A DNA stretch of 64,000 nucleotides from Nemophila menziesii. Its lineage: Eukaryota; Streptophyta; Magnoliopsida; Boraginales; Hydrophyllaceae. Position 1 is the stretch's first letter. The number at the start of each line of letters is the position of its first letter. The notes under the pieces were generated by a model, which searched no databases, had not been told where the DNA came from, and saw only the letters and a list, made by a program, of their open reading frames with translations. Below, one piece after another: positions 36,576-48,622 of the stretch. The position numbers and the translations under genes were made by a program. Location of the stretch: NCBI GenBank assembly GCA_029959085.1, contig JARWIR010000002.1, positions 63,170,154 to 63,234,153 of the forward strand. Reading direction: 5' to 3'.

Positions 36576-38101
36576 TGATGTCTCCTCATTTGTGATAGAT
36601 TTATGTTAAGATGAGACATCATTTTTAGTGTTTTAGAAGTCATAAATGTCGATTTTCTTGAGAAATACTGCACTTTCCTATTTTGAGTCTTGATTTGTTG
36701 AATTATTATTTTTAGAGCATATTGGGTTTAATTGTTTATTTTAGTGTTAAGCTTTAAAGATAATTATGGAGATTAATTAGAGTCCAAGTCAAAGACTACA
36801 ACTTATGGAAGGAGATTTGCATGGTAATTAGAGATAAGGAAACAAAAGCTAAAAAGATGGAAAAGGAAAAGCTGCCTAAATCTGAATTCTGCAGCACACG
36901 ACTAAATAAGTGCTATTTACCCCCAAGAAATAGGCCGATTTTGGTAATTTCCTTTTATAGGGACATAGATAATTCTGTGAGGATTCTTTTGGTATCTTAT
37001 GGAGCTCAAACCGACCAATAACGAAGAAGATATGCTCAAAACTGTCCAGCAGTGTTTATCTTTATTTCCATACGAATTTGAGTTGGGCTAGGAGTCCAAT
37101 ACTTTATCTCTTCCTCAAGAAAACGAATTAGGTCTTCTAAACACCTATAAATACACCCTTATACCACTTGTAAATCATCCTTGCTTAGTTCAAAACCTTA
37201 TAATTAATTCTTAGTCATTGTAGAGAGCAAGATGATGTCTTTTGTAATTTCTTTTAGTTTATTTCCTTCAGGTATGAACTAAACCTCCCATAGCTTGGGT
37301 TTTGCATAATGTATAATCTATGAATTCTAATTCTTCTATCTAAGTTTCTTTGGGAATTACATGTTTTAAATTGATATTAGCTACTTACTTAATATTTGTT
37401 TATGTGTTTTGATTTATTGTCTTTCTTCGAACTGATCACTTTAGGATTGTTTTAATAGTAGTTAGATGGTCTCCTTGACTGGGTGTTTAACTATTGAACC
37501 ACCACATAATGTCTAGTGTTGATATTAGTTCTGACAAAACATGATTCTAACTAGATAGTCATTAGGGTTTGTTTTAATCACCATATCACCAACGATTGTA
37601 GTGTTCTGTTTAGGGCCTTGGTAGCGCTTGATAACCCTATTTGAGACCTCGTCTTGGTTGTGCCGTAGCCCCCTTCGTCGCTCTCAAGGTCTAAGGTATG
37701 GGAATTTAGAATCCTGACTAAGTATACCAAGAGCTAATATTCTCCCTTATTGACTAGATTTATAGATAGAATTAGAAGGATTAGTGCATACTAGCAAAAC
37801 CTAAGCTATATCTCTCATCTCATATTCCTAATCTTTTACTTTATTGTCTTTATTTCCCTAGTTTTAATTAGTAATTTCGAAATCTATTTGCTTTTATTTT
37901 TTGTCTTTTAATTATTTACTTTTACTCGTTATTGTTCTTACGCGTATAACACACTTAAGTCCCTGAGAACGAACTCAACTTACTAACTAAAACTTGCATA
38001 CATCCTGTAATACTTGCAGTACTGTGCCTGTCTAGGGTGAGAGTGCGTAGTTTCTTGGCTTAATTTTATCGTATTGTTATCACACCCTAGGCGACACCAA
38101 G
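36576..38101 (+). repeat. 5' LTR of N2
   Basis: 1526 bp, TGATGTCTCC to GGCGACACCA. The 46-bp inverted repeat is at 36576-36621 (arms TGATGTCTC and GAGACATCA). TATA box at 37146-37153. It is nearly identical to 44899-46414. Confidence 0.95.
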
Positions 38102-38107
38102 TTTTTG

Positions 38108-38125
38108 GCGCCGCTGTCGGGGACT
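38108..38125 (+). promoter_or_regulatory. tRNA-Asp primer binding site of N2
   Basis: TGGCGCCGCTGTCGGGGA, one mismatch from the N1 site, six bases after the LTR end. Confidence 0.88.
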
Positions 38126-38254
38126 TTTGTCTCTTTAGCGTGTGGGTTATCTATTTCGAGTAGTAGTTTTTAATTAGTTTTATTTTTCAGTTTTTAGTTT
38201 TTATTTTTCCAGATTTACGCTTGTGGTTTGCTTTAGTCTTTTTCAGGTTTCACA

Positions 38255-39870
38255 ATGTTTAATTCTTGGCCTCCTTTATCGGAGCCTGAGAAGAGCTTCA
38301 GACCTTACAACAAACAAGTTCGTGAGGAAATATCCTTAAGAAGAGAAATGGCAGCCCAAATAAATCCACCACTTGGTCCTCAGCAAGATCCACCTGGGAT
38401 TCAACAACAGGATCCCCCTGGTGTACAAGGACCACAAGGACAACTACCAGTAGGAGGAGGTAATGGGCAGAATAACGTAAATAATCAACAGAATCAAGCA
38501 CAACAAGATCTCCCTGGTCTTCATGTGCCATTTCATGTTCAACCAATCGGTTACCGCCCTCCAGAGATTCTGAATATTAAATTTAGACCCAATCCGGGTA
38601 TGCTTAGTCAATTTCAAAGTTTCGGACTCTACACTGGTACAGCGGTTCAAGATCCGGTAAGAGCGATTCAGAAGTTCATGCAGATTTTTGATGCCTACAT
38701 TACTCCTGGCATTACACGCGAGCAACTGTATTGTCATACGTTTTCGTTCTTCTTGACCGGTAGAGCTAGCGATTGGCTAGAGAGACAACCACATGGAACC
38801 ATTCATTCTTGGAGAGAACTTCAAGCCGCGTTCTTTAACTGTTTTTATCTGAAGAGCATGAGACTTAAAGATCAAACCGAGCTTGCAAGATTTTGCCATG
38901 AAGATGGAGAAACAGTGGGAGAAGCATGGACAAGGTTTCAACAAAAATTAGCTAGATGTCATCTCCATGGTTATACCCCTGCTCTACAACTTGCGATATT
39001 CTATGAAAGTCTTAATGATAAAGGTAGAGAGAAGGTGGATAACATTGGAAAGGGAAATTTCGTGTCCATGAATCATAATGAAGCTTCAGAGGTGTTAGGA
39101 TATATTATGGAACAAGAAAGAAGTTGGCCTTCAACGTGAGCTTCTGTAGCAAAGACCCGAGGAACGCTTCGTTTAGATGCAGAAACTGCGAACTCAGCTC
39201 AAATATCCGCGTTAGAAAATCAAATCAAAGAGCTAAAGTTAGAGATGCAAAAGAATTTAGCCGCTGCAAACGTAGTACAAGAAGCACAAGGTTGTCAACA
39301 ATGTGGGGTTAACAATCATACATGGGAAGAGTGCGAATCAAATTTGCAATCTGTTTACTTTATATCCAATCGCGGAGGTTATCAATGGGGTAACCGAAAC
39401 CATCTGGGTTTGCAGTATTCAAATCCACAAGGGGCCGCTAATCCTGGTCATTATCAACCGCGCCCCCAGAACAACTCTTTCCAACAGAGAGGTCAGTATC
39501 AAAATCAATATCAGGATAGACCTGCTCCCCCTTAACAACATGCTCAAGATGCCTATACCGATTCATTAGATCAGAAGGCTTTACCTCAGTATCCTCAAGA
39601 AGGATCTATGGATAATCAACATATAGCACAAGCTCTGGACCGTTTGACCACGACTATGAACGCTCAGGAAGAGAAAGTCCGAGGACAAGATGCCATACTT
39701 CATATGCTAGGTACTCAAGTAGAACAATTAAACAAAGTGTTAACAAATTTAATTGAACAAAAGGAAGTAAAGGCAATCGAAGGAGGTTAAAAAATGTTGG
39801 GTTCGAAGCTTGCAAGGCCATTTGCCTTGAAATTGAAGAAAAAGAGGAAATACCGCATGCTGCCGTTAGT
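38255..39870 (+). pseudogene. gag: N2 gag, nearly intact
   Basis: ATG at 38255 (MFNSWPPLSEPE), 153 bp after the LTR. A Gln/Pro-rich N-terminal region (about residues 35-90) precedes the Gag core (MLSQFQSFGLYTGTAVQD, ITREQLYCHTFSFFLTGR, SWRELQAAFFNCFY, EAWTRFQQKLARC). A coiled-coil-like segment and CCHC knuckle CQQCGVNNHTWEEC (about 39292-39335) follow, then a Gln/Asn-rich tail. The frame is one, broken only by TGA at 39137 (CGA in N1), TAA at 39533 (CAA in N1) and a one-base deletion near 39787. These are C-to-T changes plus one indel, so it was intact at or shortly before insertion. It would form the particle that packages element RNA. Confidence 0.9.
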
Positions 39871-41075
39871 GCCGTGGAAGTTCCGAGTACCGAAGAAGAA
39901 CCAACCAAGTCTAGCCCCGTGGAATCTGAATGTTCTGAGGTTTATGTGGAGGACGATCAAGAGAAAGCTGAATTTATACAGCTTTTGAGGAAGATACTAG
40001 AGGAAATTCGATCGGTTATGGATTACCAAGCTGAGCTAAATTCAAAGGAGAGAAAAGATGAAGTTGCACCTGCTGTGCAAGAAGAGAAAGAAGAAGAGAA
40101 GGTGGAATCGCCACCTATTGTTCAACCAGTGTCATCAACTATTCATGATACAAATCCTAAGGATGACACTGTACTCAAGACATTTGTAGAGGCATACCCA
40201 CCTGAAAATATCAACGCCCAAATGCTTGAGATTGCGAAGAGAGGACTTACACTGCAACAAGTTTTTACGCAAATTAATCCTGAGAAAGAGGCGAGTGTAG
40301 AGATCCCGAGAAAGAACCTGAGGCTTTCAAGAAGAAGTGAACGAGAGCTACCAACAAAGCTTAAAGATCCGGGAAGTTTCAACCTTCCTATTCAATTACA
40401 TGGTATGCTCAAGGTGAAAGCTATGTACGATGTGGGTTCTGGTGTGAATCTTATGCCTAAGTCCGTGTTCGAGAGACTTGGACTTCAGAAATCAGAGAAA
40501 ACTCTAGTGAAGTTGCAGTTCGCTGACAACTCAGTTAAAAAGACATGGGGAACAGTGGAGGACGTCTTAGTCCGTGCAAGTAATATCGCCATCCTACTGA
40601 CTTTGTTATACTCGAGTTTGATGCAGATAAGCAGGTTCCGATCATACTTGGACGGCCCTTCATGGCCACAAGTCAAAGTGTCATCAACTTCCAAGAAGGG
40701 ACCATCACCCATCATGCAAAGAATGTATCCGAGATCTTCTATGTCTTGGGTAAGAAGCCAAGGAAGTTAGATCCCACCGTTCCTGTCATCCACAGCCTTT
40801 CACATCACAAAGTCCCTCCTGAGAAGATCCACTTAAAGCCTGTGGATACTGAGCCAAACATTGAGTTTGGGGTTGGCCATGAAGTTCTATGGAAAGCTCA
40901 GAAACGCGAGAATAGGCCACGAAGTTTCAAAGACTCGTGGATGGGACCATTCATTGTCACTAAGGTTGTTTCAGCTAAGGTGATAGAAATTCGACCCAAA
41001 ACTAGGGTCAAGCGCAGATTAGTTGACGTTCATAGCCTGACTCGTTGTTTGGGAGGCTATATTCGCAAATCTTGA
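39871..41075 (+). pseudogene. N2 aspartic protease fused to an integrase C-terminal-like module; RT, RNase H and integrase core absent
   Basis: An acidic, Glu/Lys-rich linker is followed by a retropepsin fold: ELPTKLKDPGSFNLPI, then MYDVGSGVNLMPKSVFERLG with the catalytic Asp codon at 40429. The second half (VKLQFADNS, TWGTVEDVLVRA, ILGRPFMATSQS in the sister) is cut by a one-base deletion near 40600. After LGKKPRKLDP the protein passes directly into a basic segment, GHEVLWKAQKRE, SWMGPFIVTKVV and KRRLVDVHSLTRC. This resembles the GPY/F-type C-terminal region of gypsy integrases. N1 has the identical junction. A domain of roughly 900-1000 residues expected between them is absent. It ends at TGA 41073. 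Confidence 0.85.
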
Positions 41076-41294
41076 TAGAGGTAACACGTCTAACTTTGAA
41101 AGACGTTAAATAAAAGTGTTGTACGGGAGACAAACCGCAATTTTTTATGTCTTTTACGTTTTTAGTTTATGTTTATTTTAGTTATTTTTAGTTGATAATG
41201 CATATTTGAGAAAGGGTATTAGTGTTTTTGATGTGTAGGAATTGGAGAAATCGAGTTAGGGAAGAAACGAAAATTCTTTGGAGCAGAAGAAAGA

Positions 41295-41650
41295 CCTGTG
41301 CGGAGTACCCCCGCGGTATACCCCTATACCGCAGGTATGGTCCGCAAGGCGAAAACCCGTACCACGGGTTGAAGCCACGGGTCTTATCTAGAACCGAGAA
41401 AAACCGACCGCGCGGACTACCCCCCTGCACCGCACGGTTAAAACCTGTGCCACGGGGTAGGTCCACGGGTATTTTGACGAAGAAGACGCGGGATACCCCT
41501 GCGGTGTACCCCCTAGTCCGCACCATGGTCCGCAGAGCAAAAACGCGTGCCACGGGGTCGTCCCATGTGTATTGAGCAGAGGCTAAAAATTTTCAAGCAT
41601 CAGATAATGCGGTGTATACTGCGGTGTACCCCTTGGTCCGCAGGGGTAGT
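41295..41650 (+). repeat. GC-rich palindromic tandem repeats in N2
   Basis: About three and a half units of roughly 90-110 bp. Each has a gcggtgtacc or gtaccgcac palindrome cluster, then aaaacccgtgccacgggg and ccacgggtattttg or a variant. It is far more GC-rich than the surrounding element. N1 carries fewer units at the same place (48352-48622). Overlapping open frames on both strands here are by-products of the repeat. Confidence 0.85.
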
Positions 41651-42102
41651 CCGCACGACGCCGCCAGAGAGAGAAAGAAACGGGATTCAAGTGTATAAAT
41701 GAGGTATTAAGCCATTATTCCGAATTTTATAAACCTAAAGCCTCTTTCTCTTCTCCAAAACTCTCCTAACTCCATTGAAGCTCATCAAAACCTTCACCAA
41801 TCACCAAAACACTACCCAATCATCAAGAAAAATACATCAAATCTTCTCTCCACATTATTACAAGAGAGATTCAAACACCCAATCATCACCAAATCCATTC
41901 AAATTGAAGAATCAAAGAGCCAAATTTTAAAAATTCATCCTACAATATCTTAAATCCAAGCCAACCCATTACAAATCCACCTCATCCACATAGAAAATCA
42001 TCATCAATTCACCTATCCTAGGCCAAATCAAGCTTGTTCAATCAATAATTCACAAGTTCAAATCTCAAGGGTTGCTAAAGCTTTGAGTTGGGTCAATTGA
42101 AG
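41651..42102 (+). other. N2 leader before the second ORF
   Basis: It starts with purine-rich gagagagaaagaaacggg and is then C/A-rich with few G (tcaccaatcacc, cattcaaattgaag), the kind of unstructured sequence typical of a 5' leader. N1 has the same (48623-49058). A plausible reading is a separate promoter or spliced leader for the second ORF. It ends with cttctttgagttggg-like sequence just before the ATG. Confidence 0.5.
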
Positions 42103-43288
42103 ATGACTAATAGAACAACAATTTTAGCTAACAAGAGGGAGGTAAAGAGTAACAAAGGATTGGATTTAACCAAGAAGAAATCAATTGACAAAGGTAAAGG
42201 GTAAAGATAGAGTTGAAAGGAGTGCAATACCTTTGTTTGATCGTAATGGTAAAAAGCTTTATTATTATGCAAAGGAGAAAACACAACCTCCACAAGGTCA
42301 TACACCCAAAGATAAAGAGGAAACTTCAAGGGCCCTGAAGACTTCTGCAAAAAAAACAGTTAAAAGAACTACTTTTTGCTTATGAGAAAGTATTCAAGGA
42401 AGAAGTTGGTACAGGAGAATATGCAAGATTCTTAGAGCTTGGTGAGAAATTGGGTTGGTCTACGTTCATGGTAAGACTTTCTGAATTATGTCATGAGTTA
42501 GTTTTGGAATTCTATTTAGGCCTCTTTAGCCGTGATAGAAACGGTTGTGTTCCGATTAGAGGAAAGCTAGTTCCTTTCACAGTTGAGGAGATTAGAAACC
42601 ACTTCAAGTTTAAGAAACTGAAAGGTTGTTGAAAATTTGAAGAAGCGGTTGCTAAACGAAAAATCTTTGATGAGGAGTTACTTTTTTAGCATGTTTTAGA
42701 CAAGGAGAAAGTGCAATCACATAAGGGATAATTGAAGGCACCTTGGCCTTACAAATATCTTCAAGCGGATGCTAGAATTTGGCACAATTTCCTTGTTCCT
42801 AATATCTTTGGAAACACACGAACTTTGGATGTGACTATGAAGTACGCTCTACTGTTGGACTGTATTTTGAGAGGAGAAGAAGTTGATGTGGCACAGTTGA
42901 TCTATGAGGAGGTAATACGATTTTCGGTCTCTCCTAAATCAGTTTATAATGTTAAATTTCCTACTATGATCACGTGTCTTGTGCAAAAAGCGAATGTAGT
43001 ATTAGGTGAAGAAGAGAAACTCGAATTTAAAGGGAGTTATATTGATAATGCTTGGATCAAGGATATCTTTCGAAGAGCGGGTTCTACGCAAGTCTCGAAA
43101 GAAGAAAAGGAGCAAAGTTGGCAAGAGAAGATGGAGGAGCGTTAAACAAAATTCGAAGCAGCTCAAACTTCCTTCGTCAATGATGTGGCACGAATCAACC
43201 TAATCAAGTGCACATCATGAAACTCCTTGAGCAATTAACAAAAGGTCCAGCAAATCCTACCTTGGATATCAATGATGCAAGGCAATAA
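42103..43288 (+). pseudogene. N2 second ORF (env-position protein, plant-transposon-protein type), broken
   Basis: ATG at 42103 (MTNRTTILANKRE). Same protein as in N1 (49059-50257), where it is better kept. A Lys/Ser-rich basic N-terminus leads to a core with LGWSTFMVRLSELCHEL, PFTVEEIRNHFKFKKL, APWPYKYLQADARIWHNFL and IDNAWIKDIFRRAG. A C-terminal coiled-coil-like segment is rich in Lys/Glu. I link it by pattern to the 'putative plant transposon protein' domain often found between pol and the 3' LTR of Athila elements; function unknown. Several frame changes (near 42200, 42630-42690, 43140-43200) break it. I see no signal peptide or transmembrane segment, so a viral-type envelope role is not supported. 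Confidence 0.72.
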
Positions 43289-44163
43289 GCCTCGAGAGTA
43301 TGTTCTCTTTCTTCCTTACCATTTCTGTTAATATGTTTATTTGCTAATTTTAATTTCTGTTTCGAGTCTTTTTCGAGTCGTGGGGACACGGCTCATTTTT
43401 TAGTTGGGGTGTGGGGATTCGTTGTCTCTCATCTCCATTCTTCTGTTTTTAGGTAGAAATTAAAATTTTTGAAACATGGGAATTAGATGTAGAGTGTGTT
43501 TAATAGTTTGAAAGCATAAGCTCAGTGAATTAATGATAGTAAGTAATATGTTTATGAGCTATTTTATTTGTATGCTTTGAGTATTTGCAGGAAAACACAT
43601 GTTGATAGTAATAAAAAGATTAGTGAGCAATGCGATAGAAAGTATGTTCGATCTCAGGGAACCTTGAGAAGTGTGTAGGCCGTGAGATCCAAGCTAGTTG
43701 ACAAAACCATTTGATGAAAGTGCTAAAGGTAAGAAAATAACGAAATTACATAGTGTAGAAAGTGATCAAGACGGTTCTTTCATATTTGAAGCCCTTGAAG
43801 CCTTTTTATACCTTCTCACCTTGTGATTTTGATTTTATATGATATATCCTTCTCAGCCCCTTCTAGCCTTTCTAAAGCTTTTTATTGAAACACATTATAA
43901 GCCATATCCTTTAGATTTTAGGACTTTTCCATATGACCCGCACTCGAATCGCGATGCATAGACAGTTGTTTTAGAGCTTGAGTTTGGGGTGGTGGGTCCA
44001 CCATTATGGGAATTGTTATTGGGATGGGATTTTTGTGCTTATTAATTGTGCTTTGTGCTTTATATTGATGATTATTCACAAATTTTTATTGTAACCCTTT
44101 GCCGGGGTAATATTGAATGAAAAAGAAGCTTCGAGCTAAATTTGCCAACAAGGGCATTAAAAG

Positions 44164-44204
<41 letters not shown>

Positions 44205-44898
44205 AAAATAGCGTGATATCTCAACATTAAAAGAGTCATAGCTATAGAAAAAATTGATTTGAAAAGAAAAGAAAAAAATATATTCGGACCAGCAAAGTGG
44301 AAATTTTACGTGAACATCTTAAGCTTTAATTGGGTTATTGGGGATGCTAAATTATGCATCAAGGAATTCATTGGGTTGAGTGAGAAACGTTTTATGAGGG
44401 TAACTCAAGCTCTAGGGCGATTCGTTGATGGCTACTGAGGAGAGAGCCAAAAGCTCACTCCAAATTATCCAAATATACTATCATACCGTCCCTAAGCCTA
44501 AATTACAACCTTAAAGACCTTGTGATTCTTTGCTATGTAATTGACAAGTGATTGAGCCATTAGAGAGTAGTTGAGTGGATCCTTGGATACTAGTGAGGTT
44601 TGATGAACAATCTATAGCTCTCTTGGGGAACTGAGTAAAGTCTCAATCCTTCTTACATTGCGAAACTAATCTGATCTTGAATTCAAGCCGTGATGACTGT
44701 GGATATGAGAAGTGTACAGGTATGTAGTTTATGAATATATTGCATGAAATTTTCTGAGTTATGTGCTTTAGGTTTATTCTATATATTCTGCTATGCTTTT
44801 TCCCATTGTGTTAAGAATTTTATAAGTGTGTATTTATAGACTTCCCTTTGTTTTTATCTTTATTGTATCGGGACGATACAACTTTGAGTTGGGGGTCT
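43289..44898 (+). other. N2 long 3' non-coding region with polypurine tracts
   Basis: About 1.6 kb without open frames but well conserved with N1 (50258-51785) and partly with G3 and G4, so it is probably functional RNA or cis sequence. A polypurine-like agttggggtgtgggga lies at 43402-43417, 1.5 kb before the end. The true plus-strand primer, ttgagttggggg (44884-44895), sits three bases before the LTR. An (AT)n microsatellite fills 44167-44200. Confidence 0.72.
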
Positions 44899-46414
44899 TG
44901 ATGTCTCCTCATTTGTGATAGATTTATGTTAAGATGAGACATCATTTTTAGTGTTTTAGAAGTCGTAAATGTCGATTTTCTTGAGAAATAGTGCACTTTC
45001 CTATTTTGAGTCTTGATTTGTTGAATTATTATTTTTAGAGCATATTGGGTTTAATTCTTTATTTTAGTGTGAAGCTTTAAAAATAATTATGGAGATTAAT
45101 TAGAGTCCAAGTCAAAGACTACAACTTATGGAAGGAGAATTGCATGGTAATTAGAGATAAGGAAACAAAAGCTAAAAAGATGGAAAAGGAAAAGCTGCCT
45201 AAATCTGAATTCTGCAGCACACGCCTAAAGAAGTGCTATTTACCCCAAGAAATAGGCCGATTTTGGTAATTTCCTTTCATAGGGACATAGATAATTCTGT
45301 GAGGATTCTTTTGGTATCTTATGGAGCTCAAACCGACCAATAACGAAGACGATATTCTCAAAACGGTCCAGCAGTGTTTATCTTTATTTCCATACGAATT
45401 TGAGTTTGTGCTAGGAGTCCAATACTTTATCTCTTCCTCAAGAAAACGAATTAGGTCTTCTAAACACCTATAAATACACCCTTATATCACTTGTAAATCA
45501 TCCTTGCTTAGTTCAAAACCTTATAATTAATTCTTAGTCATTGTAGAGTGCAAGATGATGTCTTTTGTAATTTCTTGTAGTTTATTTCCTTCAGGTATGA
45601 ACTAAACCTCCCATAGCTTGGGTTTTGCATAATGTATAATCTATGAATTCTAATTCTTCTATCTAAGTTTCTTTGGGAATTACATGTTTTAAATTGATAT
45701 TAGCTACTTACTTAATATTTGTTTATGTGTTTTGATTTATTGTCTTTCCTAGAACTGATCACTTTACGATTGTTTTAATAGTAGTTAGATTGTCTCCTTG
45801 ACAGGGTGTTTAACTATTGAACCACTACATAATGTCTAGTGTCGATATTAGTTCTGACAAAACATGATTCTAACTAGATAGTCATTAGGGTTTGTTTTAA
45901 TCACCATATCACCAACGATCGTAGTGTTCTGTTTAGGGCCTTGATAGCGCTTGATAACCCTATTTGAGACCTCGTCTTGGTTGTGCCGTAGCCCCCTTAG
46001 TCACTCTCAAGGTCTAAGGTATGGGAATTTAGAATCCTGACTAAGTATACCAAGAGCTAATATTCTCCCTTATTGATTAGATTTATAGATAGAATTAGAA
46101 GGATTAGTGCATACTAGCAAAACCTAAGCTATATCTCTCATCTCATATTCATAATCTTTTACTATCTTTATTTTCCTAGTTTTAATTAGTAATTTCGAAA
46201 TATATTTGCTTTTATTATTTTTCTTTTAATTATTTACTTTTACTCGTTATTGTTACGCGTATAACACACTTATGTCCCTGAGAACAAACTCAACTTACTA
46301 ACTAAAACTTGCATACGCCCTGTAATACTTGCAGTACTGTGCCTGTCTAGGGTGAGAGTGCGTAGTTTCTTGGCTTAATTTTATCTTATTGTTATCACAC
46401 CCTAGGCGACACTA
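44899..46414 (+). repeat. 3' LTR of N2
   Basis: 1516 bp, TGATGTCTCC to GGCGACACTA (last dinucleotide TA instead of CA). The inverted repeat is at 44899-44944. It is followed by the duplicated target CCAAC (46415-46419), after which N1 gag resumes. Confidence 0.95.
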
Positions 46415-46419
46415 CCAAC

Positions 46420-47040
46420 CAAGGAGGCTATTAATGGGGTAACCGATATCATCTGGGTATGTAGTACTCAAATCCACAAGGGGCCGCTAATCCTGGTCAT
46501 TATCAACCGCGCCCCCAGAACAATTCTTTCTAACCTAGAGGTCAGTATCAAAATCAATATCAAAATAGACCTGCTCCCCCTCAACAACCTGTTCAAGATG
46601 CCTATACCGATTCGTTAGATCAGAAAGCTTTACCTTAGTATCTTCAAGAAGGATCTATGGATAATCAGCAAATAGTACAAATCTTGAACCGTTTGACCAC
46701 AAATATGAGCGCTCAGGAAGAGAAAGTCCGAGGACAAGATGCCGCACTTCAGATTTTAGGTACTCAAGTAGAAAAATTAAACAAAGTTCTAACAAATTTA
46801 ATGGAACAGAAAGAAGTGAAGGCAATCAAAGGAGGTGATGGAAATGTTGGGTTCGAAGCTTGCAAGGCTATTTGCCTTGAAATTGAAGAAAAAGAGGAAG
46901 TACCGCATGCTGCCGTTAGTGCCGTGGAAGTTCCGAGTACCGAAGAAGAACCAACCAAGTCTAGCCCCGTGGAATCTGACTGTTCTGAGGTTTATGTGGA
47001 GGACGATTTAGGAAAGCCGAATTTATACAGCTTCTGAGGA
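46420..47040 (+). pseudogene. gag: N1 gag, 3' part
   Basis: Continues the N1 gag interrupted at 36575, with the Gln/Asn-rich tail (GAANPGHYQPRPQN equivalent) and then MDNQQIVQILNRLTTNMSAQ and a Leu-rich coiled-coil-like stretch. The Gag-protease linker VGFEACKAICLEIEEKE follows. Stops at about 46433 and 46530 look like CAA or CAG changes. A one- or two-base change near 47010 shifts the frame, ending the block at 47037. Confidence 0.85.
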
Positions 47041-47042
47041 AG

Positions 47043-48115
47043 ATGCAAGAGGAAATTCGATCAGTTATGGATTATCAAGCTGAGCTAGATTCAAAGAATG
47101 AAGATGAAGTTGCATCTGCTGTGCAAGAAGAAGTAGAAAAGGTGGAACCGCCACCTATTGTTCTATCAGTGTCATCAACTATTCCTGATACAAATCCTAA
47201 GGAAGACACTGAACTCAAGACATTTGTAGAGGCGTATGCACCTGAAAATATTAACGCCCAAATGCTTGAGATTGCAAAGAAAGGACTTACACCGCAACAA
47301 GTTTTTACGCATGTTATTCCTGAGAAAGAGGGGAGTGTAGAGATCCCAAAAGAGAATTTGAGAGTCTCAAGAAGAAGTGAACGAGAGCTACCAACAAAGC
47401 TTAAAGATCCAAGAAGTTTTAACCTTCCTATTCAAATAAATGGTATGCTCAAAGTGAAAGCTATGTACAATGTGGGTTCTGGTGTGAATCTTATGCCTAA
47501 GTCCGTGTTCGATAGACTTGGACTTCAGAAATCAGAGAAAACTCCAGTGAAGTTGCAATTCGCTGACAACTCAGTTATGAGGACATGGGGAACAGTGGAG
47601 GACATCTTAGTCCGTGCAGGTAATATCGTCATCCCTACTGACTTTGTTATACTTGAGTTTGATGCAGATAAGCAGGTCCCAATCATACTTGGATGGCCTT
47701 TCATGGCCACAAGTCAAAGTGTCATCAACTTCCAAGAAGGGACCATCACCCTTCATGCAAAGAATGTATCTAAGACCTTCTATGTCTTGGGTAAAAAACC
47801 AAGGAAGTTAGATCCCACCGTTCCTGTTATCCACAGCCATTCACATAACAAAGTCCCTCCTGAGAAGATCCACTTAAAGCCTGTGGATACTGAGCCAAAC
47901 ATTGAGTTTGGGGTTGGCCATGAAGTTCTATGGAAATCTCAAAATGCGAGAATATGCCATGAAGTTTCAAAGACTCGTGGATGGGACCATTCATTGTCAC
48001 TAAGGTTGTTTTAGCCGAGGTGGTAGAAATCCGACCCAAAACGGGGATCAAGCGTAGATTAGTTGACGTTCATAGCCTAACTCGTTGTTGGGGAGGCTAT
48101 ATTCGCAAATCTTGA
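47043..48115 (+). pseudogene. N1 aspartic protease fused to integrase C-terminal-like module
   Basis: Open from 47043 to 48014. Retropepsin region: ERELPTKLKDPRSFNLPI, MYNVGSGVNLMPKSVFDRLG, VKLQFADNS, TWGTVEDILVRAGN, ILGWPFMATSQSVINFQE. The catalytic Asp is replaced by Asn (codon at about 47469), where N2 keeps Asp, so this copy is catalytically dead. The chain passes directly into KKPRKLDPTVPVIHSHSHNK, then GVGHEVLWK and the SWMGPF module, with a frame change near 47940. TGA at 48113. The junction is the same as in N2, with no RT between. Confidence 0.86.
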
Positions 48116-48351
48116 TAGAGGTAACACGTCTAACTTTGAAAGACGTTAAACAAAAGTGTTGTACGGGAGACAACCCGCAATTTTGTTTATGTTTTTATGT
48201 CTTTTAGGTTTTTAGTTTATGTTTAGTTTATGTTTAGTTTAGTTATTTTTAGTTGACATTGCATATTTGAGAAAGGTATTAGTGTTTTTGGTGTTTAGGT
48301 ATTGGAGAAATCGAGTTAAGGAAGAAACAAAATTTTTCTGAAGGGATACAT

Positions 48352-48622
48352 CATCGGTGCGGTATACCGCACCTCAGCCGCGGTGTACCGCAGAGGACAA
48401 AAACCCGTACCACGGGTAGATGCCGCGGGTTTTATACCGAGACGAGAAAATATCACAGCATTGGCTGCGGTGTACCGGGTCCTGTACCGCACCCCTATAC
48501 CGCACGCCCAAAACCCGTGCCACGGGGTGCTACCACGTGTATTTTGCCGAAGCAAAAGAAATTGAGCTACAGAAGCTGCGGTGCACCCATGTACCGCACC
48601 CATGCACCGCGTCGCGCCGATA
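48352..48622 (+). repeat. GC-rich palindromic tandem repeats in N1
   Basis: About two and a half units related to 41295-41650. Each has a tgcggtgtaccgca-like palindrome, aaaacccgt(a/g)ccacggg and a tattttgccgaag-like end. One unit fewer than N2. Confidence 0.83.

Larger units (their letters stand above)
36576..46414 (+). mobile_element. Athila-like non-autonomous gypsy element N2, complete, inserted in N1 gag
   Basis: 9839 bp. LTRs (36576-38101, 44899-46414) differ at few positions. It is flanked by exact target duplication CCAAC (36571-36575 and 46415-46419). Order: LTR, tRNA-Asp primer site, gag-protease-integrase C-terminal ORF (38255-41075), GC-rich tandem repeats (41295-41650), second ORF (42103-43288), long non-coding region, polypurine tract, LTR. 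The same order and the same missing domains as in N1 show that this is the family's normal layout, not a private deletion. Confidence 0.95.

Noticed and set aside
41222..41575. Long open frames on both strands in the GC-rich repeat of N2
   Set aside because: They arise from GC-rich tandem repeats with few stop codons. N1 does not keep the same reading frames, and no domain is visible.
42103..43288. Calling the second ORF a retroviral-type envelope gene
   Set aside because: No signal peptide, transmembrane segment or cleavage motif is visible in either copy; only its position matches.
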